A stretch of 6,919 nucleotides of DNA from contig DMHJ01000266.1 of NCBI GenBank assembly GCA_003449495.1, forward strand, positions 1-6,919. Reading direction: 5' to 3'. This document shows, piece by piece, positions 1-6,214 of the stretch (position 1 is its first letter; each line of letters starts with the position of its first letter). The notes under the pieces were generated by a model. The model made no database searches and had not been told where the DNA came from. It saw nothing but the letters and a program-made list of their open reading frames with translations. Made by a program: the position numbers and the translations under genes. The DNA is from Clostridiales bacterium UBA8153 (GTDB taxonomy: Bacteria > Bacillota > Sulfobacillia > UBA8153).

Positions 1-64
1 ACAAACGGCTACGTACCGCGTCAATCCGAAACTGAGGCGGGTACGGCGGTTTAGTTCCTGCCAT
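1..64 (-). CDS. IS3-family transposase OrfA, N-terminal fragment (cut by window edge)
   Basis: Only the first 21 codons are visible, read from ATG at 64-62 leftwards. The peptide includes KPPYPPQFRIDAVRSRL. This resembles the conserved opening of IS3-family OrfA proteins (YPPEF-x-x-x-AVRLV type), where it forms the first helix of the helix-turn-helix that binds the element's ends. The start is supported by a strong ribosome binding site, GGGAGGTG at 77-70, with 7 nt between GGAGG and the ATG. In this family orfA and orfB are normally joined by programmed -1 frameshifting to give the active transposase; that part lies off the window. The gene points away from coaBC. The family call rests on a short stretch, so another HTH transposase is possible. 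Confidence 0.7.
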   Translation of the reverse strand, partial: MAGTKPPYPPQFRIDAVRSRL

Positions 65-69
65 CTGGA

Positions 70-77
70 CACCTCCC
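70..77 (-). promoter_or_regulatory. Ribosome binding site of the transposase fragment
   Basis: GGGAGGTG on the minus strand is nearly perfectly complementary to the 3' end of 16S rRNA and lies 5-7 nt before the ATG at 64. It is what fixes the start and reading direction of the short transposase fragment, which would otherwise be too short to call. Confidence 0.7.
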
Positions 78-126
78 GTCCCCACATTACTGTGTCTCGG
101 GCGTCCACCGGACCGGGGCAAGTCCA

Positions 127-312
127 CTTGCATCCGTACAGAATCGTGTCCTAACTGCCACTTCACCACCTGGACCTGCCTACGGCGCTCACAACCTACC
201 TTCCCTTTCCATCTAGCTGCGCCCCGACTACTTGAACCCCCGAAAACCACCGGAAAACCCGGGCCCGCACCGGCCACACCAGAACTGGGGACGACTCAGG
301 TAGCCAGCTTGG
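127..312. other. Stretch with no recognisable gene between the IS end and the coaBC promoter
   Basis: I see no supported gene here. On the plus strand one frame is open from 2 to a TAA at 152-154 but has no start or recognisable family motif. On the minus strand one frame is open from about 295 down into the transposase gene, also without a start or SD of its own, and it reads as low-complexity Gly/Ser/Val/Arg. No tRNA, rRNA or convincing intrinsic terminator was found. The stretch may be the residue of genes displaced by the insertion sequence, or plain intergenic DNA. Confidence 0.5.
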
Positions 313-340
313 TTGACAATTGTCATACCTCGGTTAACAT
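313..340 (+). promoter_or_regulatory. Probable sigma-70/sigma-A promoter of the coaBC operon
   Basis: TTGACA at 313-318 matches the -35 consensus exactly. Sixteen bases later TAACAT at 335-340 matches TATAAT at 4 of 6 positions. This is the most A/T-rich spot in the window, and it sits upstream of a long operon with no other obvious promoter. Transcription would start near 347, leaving a leader of about 160 nt before coaBC. The promoter is predicted from sequence only. Confidence 0.5.
314..325. promoter_or_regulatory. Perfect 12-bp palindrome over the -35 element (possible operator)
   Basis: TGACAATTGTCA is identical to its own reverse complement and overlaps the -35 hexamer. A dimeric repressor bound here would block RNA polymerase. 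The TGAC/GTCA half-site arrangement is reminiscent of sites bound by some winged-helix (for example GntR-type) regulators, but I cannot name the protein. A chance palindrome at an A/T-rich -35 is the alternative. Confidence 0.35.
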
Positions 341-384
341 TAACGTAGGGACGGAGAAACCCCGGAACGGCAGCCCCGGCAGAT

Positions 385-402
385 CCGGCCGGCGGTGGCC
401 GG
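385..402 (+). other. Hairpin in the coaBC leader
   Basis: CCGGCC at 385-390 and GGCCGG at 397-402 form a perfect 6-bp G/C stem around a 6-nt loop, inside the predicted 5' leader. There is no U-tract after it, so it is not an intrinsic terminator. It is followed at once by a purine-rich GGAAGGTGAG (402-411) that resembles a Shine-Dalgarno but precedes no convincing gene. Such a stem can arise by chance in GC-rich DNA. Confidence 0.3.
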
Positions 403-507
403 GAAGGTGAGCGGCAGGCGTGCCATGGCATGAGAAGGGAGCGCTGGCCCATTGATCGGGGAGGGAAGGCCGGTTTCCCCCGGTGGTTCCCGGCGATCGG
501 GCCGAAG

Positions 508-1701
508 ATGACCATGCAAGGAAGGACCATCGCCCTTGGTGTGAGCGGCGGCATAGCGGCGTATAAGGCGTGCGAGGTGGCCAGCAAGCTGGTGCAGCTG
601 GGTGCCAGCGTGCATGTGGCCATGACCCGGTCCGCCACTGAGTTTGTGACGCCGCTGACGTTCCGCACCCTGACCCAGAACCCGGTAATCGTGCACATGT
701 TCGCCGAGCCTAAGCACTGGAGCGTGGAGCACATTGGCTTGGCCGAGCGAGCCGACCTGTTTATCATCGCGCCGGCTACGGCCAACATCATCGGCAAGCT
801 GGCCGCCGGGGTGGCCGACGACTTCATTACCACCACGCTGCTGGCTACCGCGGCACCGGTGTTGGTGGTGCCGGCCATGCACCATCGCATGTATGTTCAC
901 CCCATAGTGCAGCGGAACATCGTCCTGCTCCAAGAGATCGGCTACCGTTTCATGGAGCCGGAGACCGGGCGGCTGGCGTCCGGGGGGTACGGTAAGGGCC
1001 GGTTTCCCAGCCCAGAGAAGGTAGTGGAACAGGCAGTGGCCCTCATCGGGTATGAGCATGACCTGACAGGCCGTACGGTGGTGGTAAGCGCGGGCCCTAC
1101 GGTGGAGCCGTTGGACCCGGTCAGGTTTCTGTCCAATCGCTCCTCGGGCAAGATGGGCTACGCCTTGGCCGCGGCGGCCCGGGACCGGGGCGCCCGGGTG
1201 ATCCTGGTATCGGGTCCCGTCGGCCTGCGGCCGCCCCTGGGCGTGGAGACCGTTTACATTGAGACGGCCGCCGAGTTGCGCCGGGTCATGCTGGCCCGCG
1301 CCCCGGGCTGCGATGCCGTGGTCATGGCTGCGGCGGTGGCGGATTTTGCCCCCAAGGGCCGCTCGGAGCAGAAGCTGAAAAAGCAGGCCATCCCGGCAAT
1401 CCTGGAGCTGGAGGAGAATCCGGATATCATCCGGGAGCTGTCCCAGCTTCAACCCCGGCCCGTGCTGGTGGCATTCGCCGCCGAGACTAGCTCGGTCTTG
1501 CAGGCGGCCAGGACCAAGCTGGAGACCAAAGGCGTAGATCTGGTCTTTGCCAATGATGTGTCGCAACCCGGCATCGGGTTTGGCAGTGACGACAATCAGG
1601 TAACCATGGTGAGCGCCGCCGGTGCCGAGGAGATCCCGCGGATGCCCAAGGCCCGGCTCGCCCACGTCATCTGGGATCGGGTGAAATCCCGTTGGGGATG
1701 A
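508..1701 (+). CDS. coaBC: Bifunctional phosphopantothenoylcysteine decarboxylase / phosphopantothenate-cysteine ligase
   Basis: CoaBC (Dfp) is a cytoplasmic coenzyme A enzyme. The CoaB half joins cysteine to 4'-phosphopantothenate using CTP, and the CoaC half decarboxylates the product with FMN to 4'-phosphopantetheine. CoaC spans about residues 1-185, with the flavin-site GVSGGIAAYK at 11-20 and catalytic His75 (VEHIG). CoaB spans about 186-397, with SAGPTVEPLDPVRFLSNRSSGKMG at about 194-217 (split here only by eye), Asn210, Lys289 in the KLKK stretch, and AFAAET. With ATG 508 as residue 1 (397 aa) these key residues fall at the same numbers as in E. coli (His75, Asn210, Lys289). This is the main reason for choosing 508 over the in-frame ATG at 430, which only adds 26 unconserved residues. 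The ribosome binding site is weak; ATG 514 behind GAAG (504-507) is also possible. Two CoaC positions are unusual: PAMH in place of PAMN (residue 125 is His) and Ser158 in place of Cys158. The gene probably heads the operon. Confidence 0.95.
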   Translation: MTMQGRTIALGVSGGIAAYKACEVASKLVQLGASVHVAMTRSATEFVTPLTFRTLTQNPVIVHMFAEPKHWSVEHIGLAERADLFIIAPATANIIGKLAAGVADDFITTTLLATAAPVLVVPAMHHRMYVHPIVQRNIVLLQEIGYRFMEPETGRLASGGYGKGRFPSPEKVVEQAVALIGYEHDLTGRTVVVSAGPTVEPLDPVRFLSNRSSGKMGYALAAAARDRGARVILVSGPVGLRPPLGVETVYIETAAELRRVMLARAPGCDAVVMAAAVADFAPKGRSEQKLKKQAIPAILELEENPDIIRELSQLQPRPVLVAFAAETSSVLQAARTKLETKGVDLVFANDVSQPGIGFGSDDNQVTMVSAAGAEEIPRMPKARLAHVIWDRVKSRWG

Positions 1702-1711
1702 GGCCGGGCAG

Positions 1712-4093
1712 ATGGAATACGCTATCGTAGCGCCGGATGTCCCGGGTCTTGACGCCTCCGGGCTGCACTATCGCATTCCCGCATCCCTGAGCGGGCGGGC
1801 GCTTCCAGGCGCCAGGGTGGTAGTGCCCCTGCTCTCGCGGGAGGTCACCGGCGTGATCTTGGGGCTGGACCGGCATTGTCCTGTAGCGGTAGCGCGGGAA
1901 CTGTTGCGCGTTCTCGACGATGAACCGGTGTACCGGGAGGGCTTACTGGCAGTCGGCCGGACCGTCTCGCGCCATTATGCGGCCCCGCTGGCTACGGTAC
2001 TGCGGGCCATGCTCCCTGCCGAGGTGCGTTACCGGGGCCACACCGTCTACGCCCTGGCCGGCGACCGGTCGCCCCCGGAGGCACGGGAGCTTTCGCCGGC
2101 CGCGAGCAGGATCTTGGAGACTTTGTCCGACCACCAGTTCATGACCCAGAAGGAGCTGGCCCGGGACCATCCGGTGAAGGACTTATCCCGGCTGGTGGCG
2201 CTAGGGCTGATAGAGCGGAAGACCTTCTTTCCCGCCCCGGCCCGGGCCGGCCGGCTCCTCCAGGTGGAACTGGCCGTCCCGACCGACCGGGCCCGGGAGG
2301 CGGCCCAACAAGATGCAGGGCGGGCTCCCCGCCGGTCTGAGTGGTTGCGGCGGCTGGTGGCAGCCGGGGGCCGGCTGCCGGCTGCGGGCATGCCCAAAAC
2401 CGTCCGGGACCGTCTGTCCCAGCAAGGCTTGGTGCGGACCGTCGATGTGGAGGTAAAGCGGCGACCGGCCCCGGGCATGCATGAGCCGGCGGACGTCCCC
2501 ACGCTCACCGGCGAGCAAGAGCTGGTACTGCGCTCCCTGGGCGACCATCACCGGTGCTCGCCCGGGGTGACTCTACTGCACGGAGTGACGGGGAGCGGTA
2601 AAACCGAAATCTACCTGCGGTGGGTTGGCCAGGTGCTCCAGCATGGACGGCAGGCCATCGTGCTGGTCCCGGAGATCGGCCTGACCCCCCAGATCCTGGG
2701 GAGATTCCAGCAGCGCTTCGGCGACCAGGTGGCCGTGCTACACAGCGGCCTGTCCGCAGGCGAGCGCTACGATGAGTGGAGGCGCATCCAGGGCGGGGAG
2801 GCCCGGGTCATCGTGGGCGCCCGCTCGGCGGTGTTCGCCCCGGTGGAACACCTGGGTGCCATCATCGTCGACGAGGAGCACGAGTACAGTTACAAGCAAG
2901 AGGAAGCGCCTCGCTACCATGCCCGGGAAGTTGCCGTGATGCGGGGGAGGGCGGAAAAAGCCCCGGTCATCCTGGGGTCGGCCACTCCCGCATTGGAGAC
3001 CTACACCAGGGCTTTGACTGGAGAATACCAGCTGTTGACGCTGTCCCGCCGGGTGGATGGGGGCGACCTGCCCCCGGTCACCGTGGTGGACCTGCGGTCG
3101 GAGCTGAAGGATGGTAACCGGAGCATGTTCAGCCGCCAGCTGGCACATGCCCTGGAAGCAACCGTCCATCGCGGGGCCCGGGCCATGCTGTTTCTGAACC
3201 GCCGGGGATTTCACTCCTTTGTGCTCTGCCGGGAGTGCGGCCTGGTGGTGCGGTGCCCCCAATGTGCCGTCTCGTTGACGGCGCACCGGCAAGGCCGGGC
3301 CTTATGGTGTCATTATTGCGACTACCGGCAAAGGACGCCGGACGTTTGCCCGGGATGCGGGAGCCGCCAGATCAAAGGACTGGGAGCGGGCACCGAGCGC
3401 GTGGAGCAGGAAGTCCACCAGCGGTTGCCCGGTGCCCGGGTGCTGCGCATGGATAGAGATACCACCGGGCGGGCGGGTGCTCACCAAAAGCTGCTAGAAG
3501 AGTTTAGGAGCACACCCGCAGCGGTGCTGGTGGGTACGCAGATGATCGCCAAGGGATTGGACATCCCCGGTGTGGAGCTGGTGGGCGTGGCATTGGCCGA
3601 CACCGCCCTGCACTTCCCGGATTTCCGCAGTGCCGAGCGGACCTTCCAACTCATCAGCCAGGTGGGCGGGCGCTCGGGGCGGGGGGGGCCCGGAAGCGTG
3701 CTGGTGCAGACCTACCATCCCCAGCACTACGCCATCCAGGCCGCCGCGGCCCACGACTACCAGGGTTTCTACCGCCAGGAGCTGGCCTGGCGGAAACAGG
3801 CGGATTTCCCGCCCTTTACCCATTTGGTGCACCTGGTCTTCTCTTCTTCCGGTGAGGCGGAAGCCGAACGGGCGGCCCGCCGGGCAGTGGACCGGGGGCT
3901 CCATCCCAAGGTGCGGGTCTTGGGACCGTCTCCCGCGCCGCTTTACCGGCTGCACGGCCTCTACCGGTGGCAGGTGCTGTTGTCCGGCAGCGACCGGGGG
4001 GAAGTGCTGGAGGTAGCCGGGACGATGCAGAAAGTGCAGCCAGGGCCCAGGGTCCGGGTGACCCTGGATGCGGACCCCATTTCCATGATGTGA
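1712..4093 (+). CDS. priA: Primosomal protein N' (replication restart helicase PriA)
   Basis: PriA recognises stalled or broken replication forks, unwinds the lagging strand 3'-5' with ATP and reloads the replicative helicase. At 793 aa it is full length for a Gram-positive type (E. coli about 730, B. subtilis about 805). In order: N-terminal 3'-DNA-end-binding domain (about 1-105); winged-helix and linker region (about 120-260); helicase lobe 1 with Walker A GVTGSGKT (291-298), Walker B DEEH (387-390) and GSAT (422-425); eight zinc-binding cysteines at 506, 509, 515, 518, 533, 536, 546 and 549; lobe 2 with GTQMIAKGLD (608-617), PDFRSAERTFQL (636-647) and the arginine-finger motif QVGGRSGR (650-657); then the C-terminal domain. 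QVGGRSGR is a mild variant of the usual QVAGRAGR. ATG 1712 lies 10 nt after the coaBC stop, with GATGAGG (1698-1704) as ribosome binding site overlapping that stop, which suggests translational coupling. Confidence 0.97.
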   Translation: MEYAIVAPDVPGLDASGLHYRIPASLSGRALPGARVVVPLLSREVTGVILGLDRHCPVAVARELLRVLDDEPVYREGLLAVGRTVSRHYAAPLATVLRAMLPAEVRYRGHTVYALAGDRSPPEARELSPAASRILETLSDHQFMTQKELARDHPVKDLSRLVALGLIERKTFFPAPARAGRLLQVELAVPTDRAREAAQQDAGRAPRRSEWLRRLVAAGGRLPAAGMPKTVRDRLSQQGLVRTVDVEVKRRPAPGMHEPADVPTLTGEQELVLRSLGDHHRCSPGVTLLHGVTGSGKTEIYLRWVGQVLQHGRQAIVLVPEIGLTPQILGRFQQRFGDQVAVLHSGLSAGERYDEWRRIQGGEARVIVGARSAVFAPVEHLGAIIVDEEHEYSYKQEEAPRYHAREVAVMRGRAEKAPVILGSATPALETYTRALTGEYQLLTLSRRVDGGDLPPVTVVDLRSELKDGNRSMFSRQLAHALEATVHRGARAMLFLNRRGFHSFVLCRECGLVVRCPQCAVSLTAHRQGRALWCHYCDYRQRTPDVCPGCGSRQIKGLGAGTERVEQEVHQRLPGARVLRMDRDTTGRAGAHQKLLEEFRSTPAAVLVGTQMIAKGLDIPGVELVGVALADTALHFPDFRSAERTFQLISQVGGRSGRGGPGSVLVQTYHPQHYAIQAAAAHDYQGFYRQELAWRKQADFPPFTHLVHLVFSSSGEAEAERAARRAVDRGLHPKVRVLGPSPAPLYRLHGLYRWQVLLSGSDRGEVLEVAGTMQKVQPGPRVRVTLDADPISMM

Positions 4094-4097
4094 CGAT

Positions 4098-4103
4098 AGG
4101 TGA
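4098..4103 (+). promoter_or_regulatory. Ribosome binding site deciding the def-fmt start
   Basis: AGGTGA matches the anti-Shine-Dalgarno sequence and lies 5 nt before GTG 4109. That start gives the family-typical opening MAVLEILKHDHPSLRRP. The upstream in-frame GTG at 4100 overlaps this element and has no ribosome binding site of its own, so 4109 is preferred. The difference is only three residues. Confidence 0.55.
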
Positions 4104-4108
4104 AGAAG

Positions 4109-5509
4109 GTGGCGGTCTTGGAGATCCTAAAACACGATCATCCTTCCTTGCGCCGGCCGGCCCGCCGGGTGCGCGTGATCAGCCGCTCGGTGTTGACGCT
4201 CCTCGACGACATGCAGGAGACCATGCGAGCCGCCAGCGGTGTGGGGCTGGCCGCCACCCAGGTGGGGGTCCCCCGCCGGGTGGTGGTCATTGATGTGGGC
4301 GAAGGGCTCATCGAGCTCATCAACCCGGAGATCATAGCCCGGAGCGGCGAGGAGGTGGCGGTGGAAGGGTGCCTCAGCGTGCCCGGGCTGGTGGGGGACG
4401 TGACCCGGGCCGCCCGGGTCACCGTGGAAGCCCTCGACCGTCACGGCCGCCCAGTCTGGGTGGAAGGCGAATCCCTGCTGTCCCGCGCCCTCCAGCACGA
4501 GCTGGACCATCTGGACGGCATCCTCTTTCTGGACCGGGCCCACTCGATCACTCCGGTGTACGACGCAGCCGGGCTGAAAGTGGTATTCCTGGGCACTCCA
4601 GAGTTTGCCGTCCCGTCGCTTTACGCCCTGGAGCGCCAGCACCAGCTGGCTGCGGTCATCACCCAGCCCGACCGGGTGGCCGGGCGCAAAGCCCAGTTGT
4701 GTCCTCCTCCCGTGAAAGTGGCCGCCGCCGGGTTGGGCCTGGATGTCTGGCAGCCTACGTCCTGCCGGGACCCGCAGCTCCTGGCTGCCCTGGCCGGGCT
4801 GGACCCCGACTTGCTGGTGGTGGTGGCCTATGGCCAGATTCTGCCCCAGGCCATGCTCGACATTCCCCGGCTGGGAGCCATCAATGCCCACGCTTCGCTG
4901 CTCCCCAAGTACCGGGGTGCCGCCCCCATCCAGCGGGCCATCATGGCCGGGGAAACCGAGACCGGCGTGACCACCGTGTACATGAACCGCCGCCTGGATG
5001 CCGGGGACATCATCCTGCAGGAAGCCGTAAAGATCCTGCCGGATGCCACCGGGGGTAGCCTGCACGCCCAGCTGGCGAACCTGAGCGCGCGGCTACTCGT
5101 ACGCACCCTGGCCCTGGCGGCCAAGGAAGCGGCGCCCCGGGTCCCCCAGGACGAAGGGGCGGCCAGCTATGCCCCCCGGCTGCTTCCCCAAGATGAGGTG
5201 GTGGACTGGAGCCGGACGGCAGAGTCCATCGCCTGCCAGGTGCGCGCCCTGAACCCGCGTCCAGGGGCCTACACTCTTCACCGGGGCCGCCGCCTGAAGC
5301 TGTGGGAGGTGAGACCGCGATCGGGGGACAATGGGGCATCCTGCGGTGAGGTGGTGGCCGTGGAGGACGAAGGCCCGGTGGTGTCCACCGGTTCCGGCAC
5401 CCTGCAGCTCATCCGAGTGCAGCCGGAGGGTGGATGTAGCATGGACGGCGGCGCCTACCTGAGGGGGCACGCCCTGTTGCCCGGCCAGACCCTGGGTCGC
5501 GACCATTAG
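4109..5509 (+). CDS. def-fmt: Fused peptide deformylase / methionyl-tRNA formyltransferase
   Basis: One 466-aa frame holds two complete enzymes. Residues 1 to about 150 are peptide deformylase, a metalloenzyme that removes the formyl group from new proteins. Its three motifs are GVGLAATQVG (44-53), EGCLS (86-90, metal ligand Cys88) and HELDH (130-134, ligands His130 and His134, catalytic Glu131). Residues 156-466 (311 aa, the usual Fmt length) are methionyl-tRNA formyltransferase, which formylates initiator Met-tRNA using 10-formyl-THF. It shows KVVFLGTPEFAVPSL (157-171), INAHASLLPKYRGAAPIQRA (258-277), catalytic Asn259, His261 and Asp297 (E. coli 106, 108 and 144, a constant offset of 153), and the C-terminal tRNA-binding domain (about 360-466, RALNPRPGAYT). 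No stop separates them. Fmt's expected Met is a CTG (4574-4576), and neither it nor GTG 4556 or GTG 4580 has a Shine-Dalgarno. Separate adjacent def and fmt genes are common; fusion is unusual. It could be a real fusion or the result of a sequencing or assembly error at the junction. Confidence 0.92.
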   Translation: MAVLEILKHDHPSLRRPARRVRVISRSVLTLLDDMQETMRAASGVGLAATQVGVPRRVVVIDVGEGLIELINPEIIARSGEEVAVEGCLSVPGLVGDVTRAARVTVEALDRHGRPVWVEGESLLSRALQHELDHLDGILFLDRAHSITPVYDAAGLKVVFLGTPEFAVPSLYALERQHQLAAVITQPDRVAGRKAQLCPPPVKVAAAGLGLDVWQPTSCRDPQLLAALAGLDPDLLVVVAYGQILPQAMLDIPRLGAINAHASLLPKYRGAAPIQRAIMAGETETGVTTVYMNRRLDAGDIILQEAVKILPDATGGSLHAQLANLSARLLVRTLALAAKEAAPRVPQDEGAASYAPRLLPQDEVVDWSRTAESIACQVRALNPRPGAYTLHRGRRLKLWEVRPRSGDNGASCGEVVAVEDEGPVVSTGSGTLQLIRVQPEGGCSMDGGAYLRGHALLPGQTLGRDH

Positions 5510-5526
5510 GAGAGGAGAGAAGCCGG

Positions 5527-6213
5527 ATGCCTTTTTTTCTTGATAGCACGTTCATCCTGGTCCTACCGGCTCTGATTTTCGCGCTGTACGCCCAGTCGCG
5601 GGTGAAGGCGGCCTTCGACACCTACTCCCGGGTGGCCTCCAGCAGCCGCATAAGCGGCGCGGAAGTGGCCAGCCGCCTGCTGCGACAAGCAGGCTTGGAC
5701 ACCATCCGGGTGGAGCGCACGGACCGGGCGCTGGGAGACCACTACGACCCCCGGCACCGGGTAGTCAGGTTATCACCCGGAGTGCACGACAGCTACTCCG
5801 TGGCGGCCCTGGGCGTGGCGGCCCACGAAGTGGGCCACGCCATCCAGCACCAGACCGGCTACTACCCACTGAACCTGCGCAACACGCTGGTGCCGGTGGC
5901 GGGATTCGGGTCTTCCGCCGCTTTCCCCCTGTTTATCCTGGGCATGTTCATGAATAGCATGAACCTGATGAACCTGGGGATAGTGCTGTTCGGCGTGGCG
6001 GTGCTCTTCCACGTGGTGACGCTACCCGTGGAAAAGAACGCCTCCTCCCAAGCTCTGGCCCTGTTGGAGGCGGGAGGGTTCATCACCGCCCGGGAGGTCC
6101 AGCCGGCCCGGGCCGTGCTGGACGCGGCGGCCATGACCTATCTGGCCGCCACGGCCATGGCGGTAGCCCAGCTGTTACGCCTGCTGGTGCTGCGCAACAG
6201 CCGGCGGAATTAG
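5527..6213 (+). CDS. Membrane zinc metallopeptidase, YugP family
   Basis: This is a 228-aa protein of the neutral zinc metallopeptidase family (Zn_peptidase_2, B. subtilis YugP type), whose substrate is not established. The active-site motif HEVGH is at 100-104 (zinc ligands His100 and His104, catalytic Glu101), followed by AIQHQTGY. The downstream PVEKNASSQAL (167-177) corresponds to the family's PVEF-x-AS segment, whose Glu169 may be the third metal ligand; Lys in place of Phe is a small deviation. Hydrophobic stretches at about 7-22, 119-141, 147-168 and 203-222 fit an integral membrane protein. ATG 5527 has AGGAG at 5513-5517, 9 nt upstream, the best ribosome binding site in the operon. 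It lies 17 nt after the fmt stop. The family is often found between fmt and rsmB in Clostridia-like genomes, which supports the call; length is normal. Confidence 0.93.
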   Translation: MPFFLDSTFILVLPALIFALYAQSRVKAAFDTYSRVASSSRISGAEVASRLLRQAGLDTIRVERTDRALGDHYDPRHRVVRLSPGVHDSYSVAALGVAAHEVGHAIQHQTGYYPLNLRNTLVPVAGFGSSAAFPLFILGMFMNSMNLMNLGIVLFGVAVLFHVVTLPVEKNASSQALALLEAGGFITAREVQPARAVLDAAAMTYLAATAMAVAQLLRLLVLRNSRRN

Positions 6214-6214
6214 G

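Larger units (their letters stand above)
1..126 (-). mobile_element. End of an IS3-family insertion sequence (partial, runs off left edge)
   Basis: The minus strand carries the start of an OrfA-like transposase gene (start codon at 64). About 62 bp upstream of it is a TG-starting sequence, TGGACTTGCCCCGG, read from 126 down to 113, which I take as the terminal inverted repeat. IS3-family elements typically begin 5'-TG and end CA-3', with orfA starting roughly 40-100 bp inside, which fits. On the plus strand the element would end in ...GTCCA at 126. The other end, orfB with its DDE domain and the target-site duplication are outside the window, so the boundary at 126 is inference from the TG/CA rule and the spacing. 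Confidence 0.6.

Noticed and set aside
2..154. Plus-strand open stretch at the left edge ending at TAA 152-154
   Set aside because: It has no start inside the window and no recognisable family motif, and it overlaps the better supported transposase start on the minus strand.
205..241. tRNA-like words on the minus strand (GGTTCAAG and GGGGCGCAGCTAGATGG)
   Set aside because: They are in the wrong order and the flanking bases do not pair into acceptor, D, anticodon or T stems.
420..455. Possible 11-codon leader peptide from GTG 420 after GGAAGGTGAG
   Set aside because: It is very short, has no run of regulatory codons, and no attenuator terminator follows.
430..507. N-terminal extension of CoaBC from the in-frame ATG at 430
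   Set aside because: The extra 26 residues match nothing in the family, ATG 430 has no properly spaced Shine-Dalgarno, and starting at 508 puts His75, Asn210 and Lys289 at their E. coli positions.
340..1665. Long minus-strand open frame (441 codons) opposite coaBC
   Set aside because: It mirrors coaBC, is rich in His, Gly, Arg and Pro as expected for an antisense frame in high-GC DNA, and has no family motif or ribosome binding site. coaBC is certain on the other strand.
2738..3292. Minus-strand open frame (184 codons) within priA
   Set aside because: It is a shadow of priA, which has all helicase and zinc motifs on the plus strand over this stretch.
4556..4582. Internal start for a separate Fmt at GTG 4556, CTG 4574 or GTG 4580
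   Set aside because: None has a Shine-Dalgarno sequence, and the upstream deformylase frame runs through without a stop, so a separate start is less likely than a fusion.
4127..5065. Minus-strand open frame (312 codons) opposite def-fmt
   Set aside because: It is a shadow frame with skewed His/Gly/Gln/Pro content and no recognisable domain.
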